61,432 bases of DNA from Lachnospiraceae bacterium. GTDB taxonomy: Bacteria > Bacillota > Clostridia > Lachnospirales > Lachnospiraceae. Shown piece by piece: positions 26,795-35,019 of the stretch (within the stretch, counting starts at the first letter, position 1; every line of letters starts with the position of its first letter). The notes beneath the pieces were generated by a model. The model was given only the letters and a program-made list of their open reading frames with translations. It was not told the DNA's origin and made no database searches. The stretch spans positions 1-61,432 of the forward strand of contig JAFVSN010000019.1 in NCBI GenBank assembly GCA_017503735.1, read 5' to 3'. A program made the position numbers and the translations under genes.

Positions 26795-27231
26795 CGATTG
26801 CTTTCCCCCGCTCGCACAAAGGTAACATATACCGTTGGGATTTCCGAACAATACAAAATCAGTTTAAGTCGGTCTCCGTACAACAATCTATAATAACCGT
26901 TCTCCCCCAGTTCTTTTTTTATCACGCCGGTATCCTCCGTATAGGTATATTCCGCAACAGTTCCTGACAAATCCGCCGGTTCAAACAAATCCCGTTCTCT
27001 TTGAAGTTCGACTTTTCTGCACCCATACCGTTCCAAAGCCACTTCCATCTCTTGCCATACCGGCAACGTTATCTCTCCCGCCGTACTGATTCTTTTTAGA
27101 AAGTTTTTTCCTGCCTGTCCCGCCAGAATTGCCTCTGAAACAGTTTTTCCGCTTCCGTAGTAAAGAAGCGGAAAAAGGAACAGAAGAACTACCGTCAAAA
27201 ACAAATCAACCCATTTTTCCAATGCATTCAT
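26791..27231 (-). CDS. Small pilin-like/TadE-like membrane protein
   Basis: 146 residues with one N-terminal helix (VDLFLTVVLLFLFPLLYYGS) and a mainly beta-type soluble remainder. Coupled to both neighbours by ATGA overlaps (27228-27231 and 26791-26794). No family was recognised directly. Size, topology and operon position match the pseudopilin or TadE/F class, which have a hydrophobic N-terminal helix and an outside domain. Confidence 0.6.
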   Translation of the reverse strand: MNALEKWVDLFLTVVLLFLFPLLYYGSGKTVSEAILAGQAGKNFLKRISTAGEITLPVWQEMEVALERYGCRKVELQRERDLFEPADLSGTVAEYTYTEDTGVIKKELGENGYYRLLYGDRLKLILYCSEIPTVYVTFVRAGESNR

Positions 27232-27656
27232 GGTATTCTTCCCCCCAGCACTATGTTACCTGCCATTCCATACAGAAATGTTTCCGAAACGCTTTTTTCC
27301 GCTTCCGTAACTACCAGACGGACATAGCTCCCCTCTGTCAGCATTTTTGTTCCCGACAGATAAACCGATTCCGTAAACAGATAAATGCGCCCGCTCTTAT
27401 TCTCATAGCGTTTTCTCTCATAAACAGTCAATTGAATCCGATACTTTCCTAAGCTCCGAATCTGCTTTTGAAATGCCATCCATTCTTTTTCCGAAATACA
27501 TTTTTCTTCCAGAATGCGTTCCGTGTAGGCCTGACTCAACTCCCGTACAGTCTCATTTTTTTGCCATTGTACCGCTGCCGTTTTCTGATAACAAACGAGG
27601 AAGGCCAATCCAACCACTCCCACAAACATCGTTATCATACGTCCAAAAGATTCCAT
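27228..27656 (-). CDS. Small pilin-like membrane protein
   Basis: 142 residues: one N-terminal helix (MITMFVGVVGLAFLVCYQ) and an outside domain of about 115 residues ending SETFLYGMAGNIVLGGRIP. An AGGAGAG site precedes the ATG. The gene overlaps the upstream small gene by 22 bp. Assigned to the pilin/TadE-like set only by topology and context. Confidence 0.6.
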   Translation of the reverse strand: MESFGRMITMFVGVVGLAFLVCYQKTAAVQWQKNETVRELSQAYTERILEEKCISEKEWMAFQKQIRSLGKYRIQLTVYERKRYENKSGRIYLFTESVYLSGTKMLTEGSYVRLVVTEAEKSVSETFLYGMAGNIVLGGRIP

Positions 27657-27823
27657 TCCGTCTCTCCTGTCTCCTCAAATAGAATAAGGCGTTCCGGTTC
27701 TTTCCCTGCTACTTGTAACTGACGCAAAAAAGCTTCATGCAGACCCAGTAGCATCAAAAATGCCATACAAAATAAAATGCCGGAAACAATTGCTTCTATC
27801 CCGTGTTCCGTACTGTCTGTCAT
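27635..27823 (-). CDS. 62-residue single-helix membrane protein
   Basis: A short protein with one helix (AIVSGILFCMAFLMLLGL, about residues 11-28) and a charged C-terminal tail. AGGAGAGGTG precedes the ATG, and the gene sits tightly between two other small membrane-protein genes. Length and topology are those of a Flp-type pilin, but the usual Gly/Ala-(Leu/Ile)-x-E cleavage motif is not evident. It is the best pilin-sized candidate in this operon. Confidence 0.6.
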   Translation of the reverse strand: MTDSTEHGIEAIVSGILFCMAFLMLLGLHEAFLRQLQVAGKEPERLILFEETGETEWNLLDV

Positions 27824-27839
27824 TTCGCACCTCTCCTAC

Positions 27840-28295
27840 TTATTGTTGTTCAAACACAATCTGTACAATGATTCCGTTTTCATCCTTTACAATTCTTCCC
27901 AGAAAAACCGCACGGGAGTTGATATATCCGTCGCTTCCTTTGTCATCGGAGGGTAATACTTTGCTTTCCTTTAACAGTTTTTTCTCCTCCGCATTCCACG
28001 TTTCATACACATAGCCCCGTTCCACCCCGTCACCGGTAATCACTTTAATCTGGACATATTCCTTTGCACTTATGCTATTCTCAATCAACCGTCTCACTTC
28101 CGCACCGGATACCAAAAGCCCGTCATACATGGATTTCCCAAGATCCTGATATTCACTCATGGTTGTATTAAACTGTGCAAACGCACTGCTGGCCTGTGCC
28201 TTTCCTTCCCGCGTATTCTGAAACGCAAGTCCTGCTACAATGCAGGTAATAATAATTCCTGCCGCAATCAATAATGCTTTTAATCCGTTGTTCAT
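27840..28295 (-). CDS. Pilin-like protein, paralogue A
   Basis: 151 residues starting MNNGLKALLIAAGIIITCIV, a hydrophobic helix followed by a soluble domain ending in RIVKDENGIIVQIVFEQQ. It is clearly related to the next gene: both share N-x-GLKALL-x-AA, ITCI, GL-x-FQ, RE near the start, and a V/VR-x-EN-x-(I/V)IV pattern at the end. The pair arose by tandem duplication. ATG overlaps the upstream TGA by four bases. Likely exposed structural subunits. Confidence 0.7.
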   Translation of the reverse strand: MNNGLKALLIAAGIIITCIVAGLAFQNTREGKAQASSAFAQFNTTMSEYQDLGKSMYDGLLVSGAEVRRLIENSISAKEYVQIKVITGDGVERGYVYETWNAEEKKLLKESKVLPSDDKGSDGYINSRAVFLGRIVKDENGIIVQIVFEQQ

Positions 28296-28735
28296 TTTGT
28301 TTCCTCCTCCATCGTTCCCACTTTCCGGAACACAACTTCAACAATTACCTCATTCTCGTTTCTTATGACTTCTCCCGTATATTCCGCCAAAGGAGGAATA
28401 TACCGTGTCGTTTCCTCTTCCCTGGCTTTTTCCGCTTCCTCCCGACTTTTATATGTGTAACAATGTTTTTTGTCCCGCACCGTTATACAAAATCCGTTTT
28501 CCTTCTCTGAAAGCTCTTTTTTCATCAGATTCACCACATCCGTGCCGTACACCGTTACACCGTCATACTTTACTAAGTCTTGTTCTTCCACGGAAATCCG
28601 GTAACGGTGTAGCTCTCCCACCACCTGATTTCCGATTCCCTTTGCTTCTCTCGCCATCTGAAATCCAAGACCTACAATGATGCAGGTAATAATCGTAGAC
28701 GCTGCCAACAGCAATGCCTTTAACCCGTGGTTCAT
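28292..28735 (-). CDS. Pilin-like protein, paralogue B
   Basis: 147 residues starting MNHGLKALLLAASTIITCII. It has the same N-terminal helix as paralogue A but a diverged middle and a short charged tail (GTMEEETK). AAGGAG precedes the ATG. Placed directly after the TadB/C-like membrane protein, where Tad loci usually encode TadE/F or minor pilins. Confidence 0.7.
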   Translation of the reverse strand: MNHGLKALLLAASTIITCIIVGLGFQMAREAKGIGNQVVGELHRYRISVEEQDLVKYDGVTVYGTDVVNLMKKELSEKENGFCITVRDKKHCYTYKSREEAEKAREEETTRYIPPLAEYTGEVIRNENEVIVEVVFRKVGTMEEETK

Positions 28736-28761
28736 TGTTTATTTCTCCTTTCCCGATTACT

Positions 28762-30081
28762 CTACTGTATCCGAATCTGCTCCATCTCCGTAAATATCTC
28801 TTTCATTTGGTCGAAACTAAACACCAAAAACGGCAGAATCAAATAGGCAAATAAAAGAAACAGTAAGGGAAGAAATGTTATTACTTGTGCATTTGCAGCC
28901 TTCTTTCTACGTTCCTCTTCCCTATCCAACCGCTGTTGTTCCCGAAAGAAACGCCGATCTTCCGCCACGTCAGAAAAAGCTGCTTTAATTCCGATTCGTT
29001 CACTTGCCAAAATTCGTCCCGCAAGATGTAAAAACGCCGGATAGTTCTCTGCTTTATACATCATCTCTAATGCTTTTTCGTCTTCTGACACATATGCATC
29101 CGCACACTGCAATAATGCCGGTCGGAACAATGCAGCACACTCACTCATCGTATCCAACAACTCCGCAATCGTAATGTCAGGGACTTCCATTAACAGTAGC
29201 ACAACCGCCTGAAGATTTAACACTTCACTGCTTTTTCCAAGGTTTTGCAAATAGGAAAGATAATAAAAGCATCCGTACACAAGTCCAAGTCCGATTATAC
29301 CCCCACATCCCATTGTCACTATTTTTCTCCCAAAGTTTGTCGTATTCCATACAAATGCCGAACACATTCCCAAGCCCCCTCCGGCAATCAAAGCACAAAG
29401 AAAAAAAGTTCTATCCCGAACCGTGTTCCTCCCTAAAAAAAACGAATGACCATATATCCTCCGGTCCGTACATCGTATCAGACATAAAAGAGTGTAACAG
29501 ACTACCGTCAGTATAAAGAATATAGCTACAATCAAGTTCCCCACAGTTCCTTCATAAAAGACTTTTAACTCTTCCATGGTCATTGTTCCGAAGAACCGGA
29601 TGAGCGGAAGAAACAGAACAGGCAACGCCGAAACGACTCCCATCCCCGCAAATGCATACATAGATTGTTTCCTTTGTTCACATTCATTTTGAACATCCCG
29701 ACGGAGTTCTGTCATGTTCCTGACAAATACCGATTCTGTGCTGCTTTTACCGGTCCCGTACCGAACCGCGCTTTTGCATTGCATCAGAAAGAGTCTCAAA
29801 TACTTTTCGTTCTCTGCATGCGTTTCCTCAGACAATGCACTCTCCCAAGCGTCGTTCTCCAATCGATAACCGATATCTTCCAACCTTTTCCTCAGACTTC
29901 CGGGAACCCCTGCCGTTGCCCGAAAAATAGACTCCGTAACATTTTTACAGAGAAAGAATTGATCCTTAAGATTTGACAAAAACTCCGCGAAATGTTCCAA
30001 CTCCCTATATTCCTTCGTTCTTTTCCGAAACCCTTTATACTCTATTATTAATACTGCCGCAAAGCACAGTATCGGTATCAT
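28762..30081 (-). CDS. TadB/TadC-like inner-membrane platform protein
   Basis: 439 residues with about six membrane helices: one at the N-terminus (about 1-14), two at about 144-205, two at about 225-285 and one at about 405-430. The soluble segments are helical, and the second (EILNLQAVVLLLMEVPDITIAELL-like, about 290-400) resembles the T2SSF fold. In Tad systems TadB and TadC form the membrane platform turned by the CpaF ATPase; here one protein may do both jobs. It follows the ATPase gene by five bases. Assignment rests on position, topology and weak similarity. Confidence 0.7.
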   Translation of the reverse strand: MIPILCFAAVLIIEYKGFRKRTKEYRELEHFAEFLSNLKDQFFLCKNVTESIFRATAGVPGSLRKRLEDIGYRLENDAWESALSEETHAENEKYLRLFLMQCKSAVRYGTGKSSTESVFVRNMTELRRDVQNECEQRKQSMYAFAGMGVVSALPVLFLPLIRFFGTMTMEELKVFYEGTVGNLIVAIFFILTVVCYTLLCLIRCTDRRIYGHSFFLGRNTVRDRTFFLCALIAGGGLGMCSAFVWNTTNFGRKIVTMGCGGIIGLGLVYGCFYYLSYLQNLGKSSEVLNLQAVVLLLMEVPDITIAELLDTMSECAALFRPALLQCADAYVSEDEKALEMMYKAENYPAFLHLAGRILASERIGIKAAFSDVAEDRRFFREQQRLDREEERRKKAANAQVITFLPLLFLLFAYLILPFLVFSFDQMKEIFTEMEQIRIQ

Positions 30082-30086
30082 ATACC

Positions 30087-31775
30087 TTATGATGTTTCTA
30101 CACCTCCGCCGAAAAAATTACACAGGTTCTTTTCCTCTTTTTTTCCTACACGCTCTATCATCCGTTCCAACAATTTTGAGGTAGGCTTTTGCTCCGCTTT
30201 ATAACACCCGTCATGATATCGGTACAATACCCTTACCCCTCCTTCGCTTTCCGGTACAATCTCGGCAATCTCCTTCACATACCGTTGCCCGTTTATATCC
30301 TTTTCACATAACACATGAATATCAATCGCTTCCCTTACTTGTTCCGTCGCCAACCGCTCATCCGAATAGGCTCCGGTCCGTAGTAAGGCATTCCGAAAGT
30401 ATCCTAACAATTTATCCGTTGTCATGGCATGATGGGTGAACAACTGTTGTTCCGACACCTGACTCAACTCAATAATTAATGCTGCCGATCGGATGGAACC
30501 CACCTCTCCCATCATAAGACAATTACCGTCCGTCTTCCGAAAGGCGTCCAATCCTTCCGTAGAATCAACACTTTCCGTTTCCCTGAAGGTTAATATGTTT
30601 CGGTTCGGAAACTCCCTCCGCATCCATAGCTCAAATACAGATTCTTCGATTCTTAAGTTGTATTTCGGATTAATATATCGCACCAATGCCTTTAACAGCG
30701 TGGTCTTCCCGCTTCCTTGTGCACCGGTAATGGCAATATGAAGCCCTCCTCTCACGAAATACTTCATGGCTTCCGTTACAGTGTTTGCCCCGACTCCCAC
30801 AAGCAATTCCTCCGGACGTTTTTCTTCCATCGAATCAAATTTTCGGATAAAGAATGCCCAGGATTCCGAAAACGGCGGACGACAAGCAAATACACGGCTT
30901 CCGTCTTTCATATCGTTTACCATATACGGATGATAATAGGTCAGTTCCCCCGGTGCTTCAAATCGCAACAAGGATTTCGTGACTCTACGCAATTCCTGTT
31001 CACTGCCAAAGCTTAGGAATGACAGCCTTACCGTAGTTCCCCGTAACATAACAAAGATACTGTCATAGGAATGATTGCCGGTTAGTGCCTCCGCTGTTTC
31101 GGCTTCATACCGGAAAAACTGCTCCGGCAAACCGGATACGCCTCCCGAAATCCCTTCTATTCGGAAATCTCTCAACCTGTCAATCACCCCATGACCGAAA
31201 CACTCATAAACCATATCGCAAATCAGCTCTGTTTGCTCTTCTCCTGTTAACAAAAAGCTCTCCTCCCTATAAATCCGGGAAATATCCTCCGCCGTTATCT
31301 CAAAATAGGTTCCGTCTTCCCGTTCAATCTGTCCGGGCAACTTCCACCTTTCACAAAGCTCCATCAATCCGTTTTTACCGTACTGTTTTCCGTACCGATA
31401 CAACAAAATATCAAATTTTTGCGCCGCCGTAAGTCGTTCCGGTGTATCAACAGGTAACAGTGCATGCCTTTCCTTAAGAGTAAGATGCAACGCCGTCAAT
31501 TCCTGCATTATGTAATGTTTTACATATTGCTTTTCTCCGCCGGCCCCGTATACACAAGCCCGCATTGCATTTCGAAGCTGCTGTATCTGAAGCCGGTACT
31601 TTTTCCTTTCTCCCTTCGGCAACCCCACCAACATTTCCGTCTCCAGCATTGTGCGTATTGCAAACTTTATATGTTCCCTCAACTGGTCTATGGTCTCAAA
31701 TTCCTGCCGTTTCCCGCTCCTTCTCTTTCTCCTCACAAAGAACTTCTCTCCCTTCCTTCCATATCTCATATGCAT
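30087..31775 (-). CDS. tadA: CpaF/TadA-type secretion ATPase
   Basis: 562 residues; the motor of a Tad/Flp-type pilus or related secretion machine. An N-terminal domain of about 300 residues precedes the RecA-like core: Walker A GAQGSGKTTLLKALVRYINP near residue 345, Asp-box RIEESVFELWMRREFPNRNI, Walker B LMMGEVGSIRSAALII, His-box FTHHAMTTDKLLGYFRNALL. The start at 31775 has GAAAGG upstream but overlaps the preceding gene by 80 bp, which may couple the two. Identification is strong. Confidence 0.93.
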   Translation of the reverse strand: MHMRYGRKGEKFFVRRKRRSGKRQEFETIDQLREHIKFAIRTMLETEMLVGLPKGERKKYRLQIQQLRNAMRACVYGAGGEKQYVKHYIMQELTALHLTLKERHALLPVDTPERLTAAQKFDILLYRYGKQYGKNGLMELCERWKLPGQIEREDGTYFEITAEDISRIYREESFLLTGEEQTELICDMVYECFGHGVIDRLRDFRIEGISGGVSGLPEQFFRYEAETAEALTGNHSYDSIFVMLRGTTVRLSFLSFGSEQELRRVTKSLLRFEAPGELTYYHPYMVNDMKDGSRVFACRPPFSESWAFFIRKFDSMEEKRPEELLVGVGANTVTEAMKYFVRGGLHIAITGAQGSGKTTLLKALVRYINPKYNLRIEESVFELWMRREFPNRNILTFRETESVDSTEGLDAFRKTDGNCLMMGEVGSIRSAALIIELSQVSEQQLFTHHAMTTDKLLGYFRNALLRTGAYSDERLATEQVREAIDIHVLCEKDINGQRYVKEIAEIVPESEGGVRVLYRYHDGCYKAEQKPTSKLLERMIERVGKKEEKNLCNFFGGGVETS

Positions 31776-32517
31776 TCTCTACCTTTCGAAAAAAAGAAGA
31801 ACACTTCCTCTCCCCCGGAATGATTCCCCGCAGAAAAAATTGCTCTGCATAACCGGCGCAACATGCTGAAAAAAGCCCTCGGTGATACGGAATCACCCCG
31901 CATCTGCCTTTTAGTTCCGGAAACAACTTCTCCAAATTATGCAACGTATAAATATTGCATTGCTCATAAGCGCCAATCACAAAAAAAGTATGGGGAAGTT
32001 TGGAAAGAGACTCTAACTTAGTAATTTCACAAGGACTTTGGGACAGATTCACTATAACATAATCCGCATTGGCAAGAATCTGTTGAGAATATGCAGATTC
32101 CCCGGCCGGTAATTCCACCCATACATTTTGAAACATCGTATCCGCAATCTGCATCATAGCACACACCTCTTTTATTGCTTCTGCTTCGTTTCTTTTGTAA
32201 AATCCTTCCTTCCCGGAAGGAAGAATATGCAATCTCCCTTCCGCAAAGGTATAGGATGCATTCTTTATCATTTCTTTTGTTACCTTCTGACAATGAAGCC
32301 ACTTACATAAAAATTCAACACCGAATTCCTTTTGTTTCATCATCCTGCTCCGATGACTCCCGGAAAGTAAAAAGTGTTCCGGACCGCTCCCGCTTCCGTC
32401 CGCATGTATTACTACCTGCTCACCGCCCTCTTTCATCACGGATTGCAGTGCAAGCAACAACAGATTGGTACTTTTTCGTCCCGAAAACGGCGTCATACTC
32501 CAAACGACTATTTTCAC
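31696..32517 (-). CDS. TadZ/ParA-like protein with degenerate P-loop (third of three)
   Basis: 273 residues with a MinD/ParA-like opening (KIVVWSMTPFSGRKSTNLLLL). The deviant Walker A lysines are not in the normal KGGxGKT arrangement, although one Lys remains (FSGRKST). Later segments ADYVIVNLSQSPCEITKLES and HTFFVIGAYEQCNIYTLHNL fit the ParA fold. It resembles the first gene of this operon (33955-34755) in start, length and the ending around the GVIPYxxG motif. TadZ proteins mark the pole for pilus assembly and often have altered Walker boxes. Confidence 0.7.
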   Translation of the reverse strand: MKIVVWSMTPFSGRKSTNLLLLALQSVMKEGGEQVVIHADGSGSGPEHFLLSGSHRSRMMKQKEFGVEFLCKWLHCQKVTKEMIKNASYTFAEGRLHILPSGKEGFYKRNEAEAIKEVCAMMQIADTMFQNVWVELPAGESAYSQQILANADYVIVNLSQSPCEITKLESLSKLPHTFFVIGAYEQCNIYTLHNLEKLFPELKGRCGVIPYHRGLFSACCAGYAEQFFLRGIIPGERKCSSFFRKVENAYEIWKEGREVLCEEKEKERETAGI

Positions 32518-32520
32518 ATT

Positions 32521-33171
32521 CTATCTCCTTTCCTGCGTGCGTACACAACGCCGGATTTCACGCTCCGTATAATCCGGACAAATGAGACTCATCAATTTGT
32601 ATACCATATCCTGCATCTCGGGAGACGCTCGCCGAATCCAATATTCGTGAATTGCTTCACACACATAACGATTGGTTACATCCCGAACATCCGGAGGTAA
32701 AAAAAACTCTATCCTGTTCGGAAATGCCTGTAAAAAATCTTTGATATATTTTTCTTTTCTGCAAATTTGTTCCGATGCATCCCGCAAAATACATACCCTT
32801 ACTTGATGTTCCGGAAGATTTTGTTCCGTGAAGTACCGGACATGATGCAACAGCATGTCCGTAATTAAAAACAGCTCTATTTCCTCTCCTATCTCTTCCC
32901 TTTCCACCTGTAATCCGTAATCAATTATTTCCACATCGTAACTGTCTCTCTCTTTTTCGCTCTCCCTTTGTTCCGAAAAGAATACCCCGTCATATTCGAT
33001 CGTATCTTCTTTCGCAGACAATCCTTCCGGTATCGGAACGGAGGCTGCCAAAGTACGTTTTATATTCCGATCCGTTATCAGCACTCTTTTCCCTAAACAG
33101 CGAATTCCTTTTGCCAGCATTAAAATAATATCGTGACTGTAACATCCTACAAAACCAATCTTCTTTGTCAC
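32521..33171 (-). CDS. Degenerate ParA-like protein (second of three)
   Basis: 216 residues from GTG 33169-33171, five bases after AGGAGG; the frame is open to 33327 but that stretch overlaps the CpaB-like gene and has no ribosome site. It begins TKKIGFVGCYSHDIILMLAK, a ParA-type first strand with no P-loop lysine, and continues KRVLITDRNIKRTLA. The C-terminal half is helical, with SPEMQDMVYKLMSLICPDYT. Function unknown; by position a partner of the TadZ-like proteins. Confidence 0.65.
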   Translation of the reverse strand: MTKKIGFVGCYSHDIILMLAKGIRCLGKRVLITDRNIKRTLAASVPIPEGLSAKEDTIEYDGVFFSEQRESEKERDSYDVEIIDYGLQVEREEIGEEIELFLITDMLLHHVRYFTEQNLPEHQVRVCILRDASEQICRKEKYIKDFLQAFPNRIEFFLPPDVRDVTNRYVCEAIHEYWIRRASPEMQDMVYKLMSLICPDYTEREIRRCVRTQERR

Positions 33172-33181
33172 CTGTACCTCC

Positions 33182-33979
33182 TTACCAAACTCCGTTCCGT
33201 TGTTGCTCTTTTTGTAGCAGCAAACGTTCCTCCAGTGCATTTCTTTGTTCACAACATCTTGCGAACCTTTCCCGATATATTTCATTTCGATCACGTAACT
33301 GGGTAAGTACTTGTATCGACGGAACATACCGGCTTACCGTATCCTCCTGTAACCGTGCCTCTCTGTATCCGACTAAATACAACGTTGCACCTTCATAGAT
33401 TTCTGTATCATAACAGGCCGAACTGATAAGAAGCTGTTCTTCCTCCGTTAAATGAAACCGACAGATTTCTTCTCCCTCGTTCTTTTTCAGTTTCTTTTTT
33501 GCAATGACACAATAATTTTCGCCGTTCGCGTAACGAATTCGTACATCTACCGTATCTGCATCCGAAAAATTCTCAACGTATGCAATTTCCCGAAATACAC
33601 ATTCTCTCTCAGTTTCCTCAAAATTCTGTTGGCAACACAGAGCTGTGTTCAGTATGACACCGGCCGGCAAATCGGCACAGGCAATCAAACCGATTGCATC
33701 TGTTACCAGAAAGTCCGGATTTTGTTCACAAAGCATATATTTTCTCTCTACATTTTGCTCCGAAAAGCATTCTCCTGCTTTTACTTCCGTACCGGTAACA
33801 TAAACAAACCGTTCGGCCGCCTCCATTGCTTTATTCTTTTCTTCCAATACCGCCTTGTACTTTTTTGAAAGAACATGTTTTACCGTCGTCCCACAGAGAA
33901 CCAGTCCCAACACCTGTGCCACAACACACACAATACAAAAAACTATTCTTTTTTTTACACTTTTTCGCAATCTCCACAT
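33182..33979 (-). CDS. CpaB/RcpC-like SAF-domain protein
   Basis: 265 residues: an N-terminal helix (IVFCIVCVVAQVLGLVLCGT, about 12-31), then a SAF domain (about 55-110: VYVTGTEVKAGECFSEQNVE, LIACADLPAGVILN), then a region like the CpaB C-domain (DADTVDVRIRYANGENYCVI), and a charged coiled-coil C-terminus. In Gram-negative Tad systems CpaB supports the outer-membrane channel; in a Gram-positive cell it presumably interacts with peptidoglycan. Start has AGGAGG; overlaps the upstream gene by 25 bp. Confidence 0.75.
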   Translation of the reverse strand: MWRLRKSVKKRIVFCIVCVVAQVLGLVLCGTTVKHVLSKKYKAVLEEKNKAMEAAERFVYVTGTEVKAGECFSEQNVERKYMLCEQNPDFLVTDAIGLIACADLPAGVILNTALCCQQNFEETERECVFREIAYVENFSDADTVDVRIRYANGENYCVIAKKKLKKNEGEEICRFHLTEEEQLLISSACYDTEIYEGATLYLVGYREARLQEDTVSRYVPSIQVLTQLRDRNEIYRERFARCCEQRNALEERLLLQKEQQRNGVW

Positions 33980-34755
33980 TCTGCTTTCCTCCTATTGATT
34001 GCATACTTTCTTAGATCCTCTACCGTTTTCGTTGCATAACGAATAAACCGATACGCCGTATTTCGTTTGGTACAATTAATATTTCCGGCGATATACCCAA
34101 TGGTGCTTCCCTCCCGCATCGCTTGTTCAAATCCGAAGTTGTACGGAATCACACCGATACGTTCCTTCGGAATGTTATACTGCTTGATCAGATAGGAAGG
34201 GCGACAGGGAAGTTCTTCACGGTAATTCCCTAAAATAAAAAAACTGTTTTCTCGAAGTATCGTTTCGGATTGAAAAAAAGAATCAATACATTCTTTTTCC
34301 TGCGGAAACAACACTACCGTTACTTCCGCATCCTCCAATATTTGCTGCGAACATAAGTCGCAACCGCATGCTGTGTCAATCATTAAATGGGTTCTACCGC
34401 ACATTTCTTTTCCTACGCTTTTAAGTCCCCTTGTGCAAAATAGCCCTTCCTCTTCTCCCATCATCGGAATAAATCGCAAATTGTCATTTAACCAAAGCGT
34501 TGTTCTGATTTTTTCTCCATACAGCAACCGAAAATACTCCGGTTCACCCAAAATATAACAATATGCCTTCTGTGCTGTTTTTTCTTCGATTGCACTTCCT
34601 CCGTACAATCTCTTTACCAGCCCTGCATTACTGATGTGATTCGACGTTACCGTAATCTCTTCCACAAACAGTTCTGTCCACAAAACACTGAGTAAAGCAA
34701 CACTTGATGTTACACCGCTTTGATGTCTGACATTGCTCCAAAATGCAATATTCAT
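33955..34755 (-). CDS. TadZ/ParA-like protein (first of three, leads the operon)
   Basis: 266 residues. It opens MNIAFWSNVRHQSGVTSSVA, a ParA/MinD strand-loop-helix in which the P-loop has lost both lysines (QSGVTSS). HLMIDTACGCDLCSQQIL and EVTVVLFPQEKECIDSFFQS follow the ParA pattern. ATP binding is doubtful; TadZ proteins keep the fold with atypical Walker A. It is the first gene of the 26039-34755 operon, behind the promoter at 34834-34862, with a GAAGGTG site. Confidence 0.75.
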   Translation of the reverse strand: MNIAFWSNVRHQSGVTSSVALLSVLWTELFVEEITVTSNHISNAGLVKRLYGGSAIEEKTAQKAYCYILGEPEYFRLLYGEKIRTTLWLNDNLRFIPMMGEEEGLFCTRGLKSVGKEMCGRTHLMIDTACGCDLCSQQILEDAEVTVVLFPQEKECIDSFFQSETILRENSFFILGNYREELPCRPSYLIKQYNIPKERIGVIPYNFGFEQAMREGSTIGYIAGNINCTKRNTAYRFIRYATKTVEDLRKYAINRRKAECGDCEKV

Positions 34756-34833
34756 CGTTCACCTTCACTTTTTCCTTAGCCGGAATTCTTTTGGGAGCTC
34801 CAAATGAAATCAGATAAATTTATCGACAAGAAA

Positions 34834-34862
34834 ATCTTACTATAGAATTTAAGCTTTGTAAA
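34834..34862 (-). promoter_or_regulatory. Promoter of the Tad-like operon
   Basis: On the minus strand: TTTACA (complement of 34857-34862), 17-bp spacer, TAAGAT (complement of 34834-34839). It leaves a leader of about 70 nt. Confidence 0.65.
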
Positions 34863-35019
34863 TACCGGGAATTTTCACAGATTTTTCTCCGTTTTTTGTA
34901 TAGTTTTAACAATAAAAAAGCACCTCAAAAACAGCTTCAAACCGTTGTAATTCAAGGCTTTGTCATACTTTTAGCAATTAAAACATATAATGCCTTGATT
35001 ATACTCATAGGAGTTCTTT

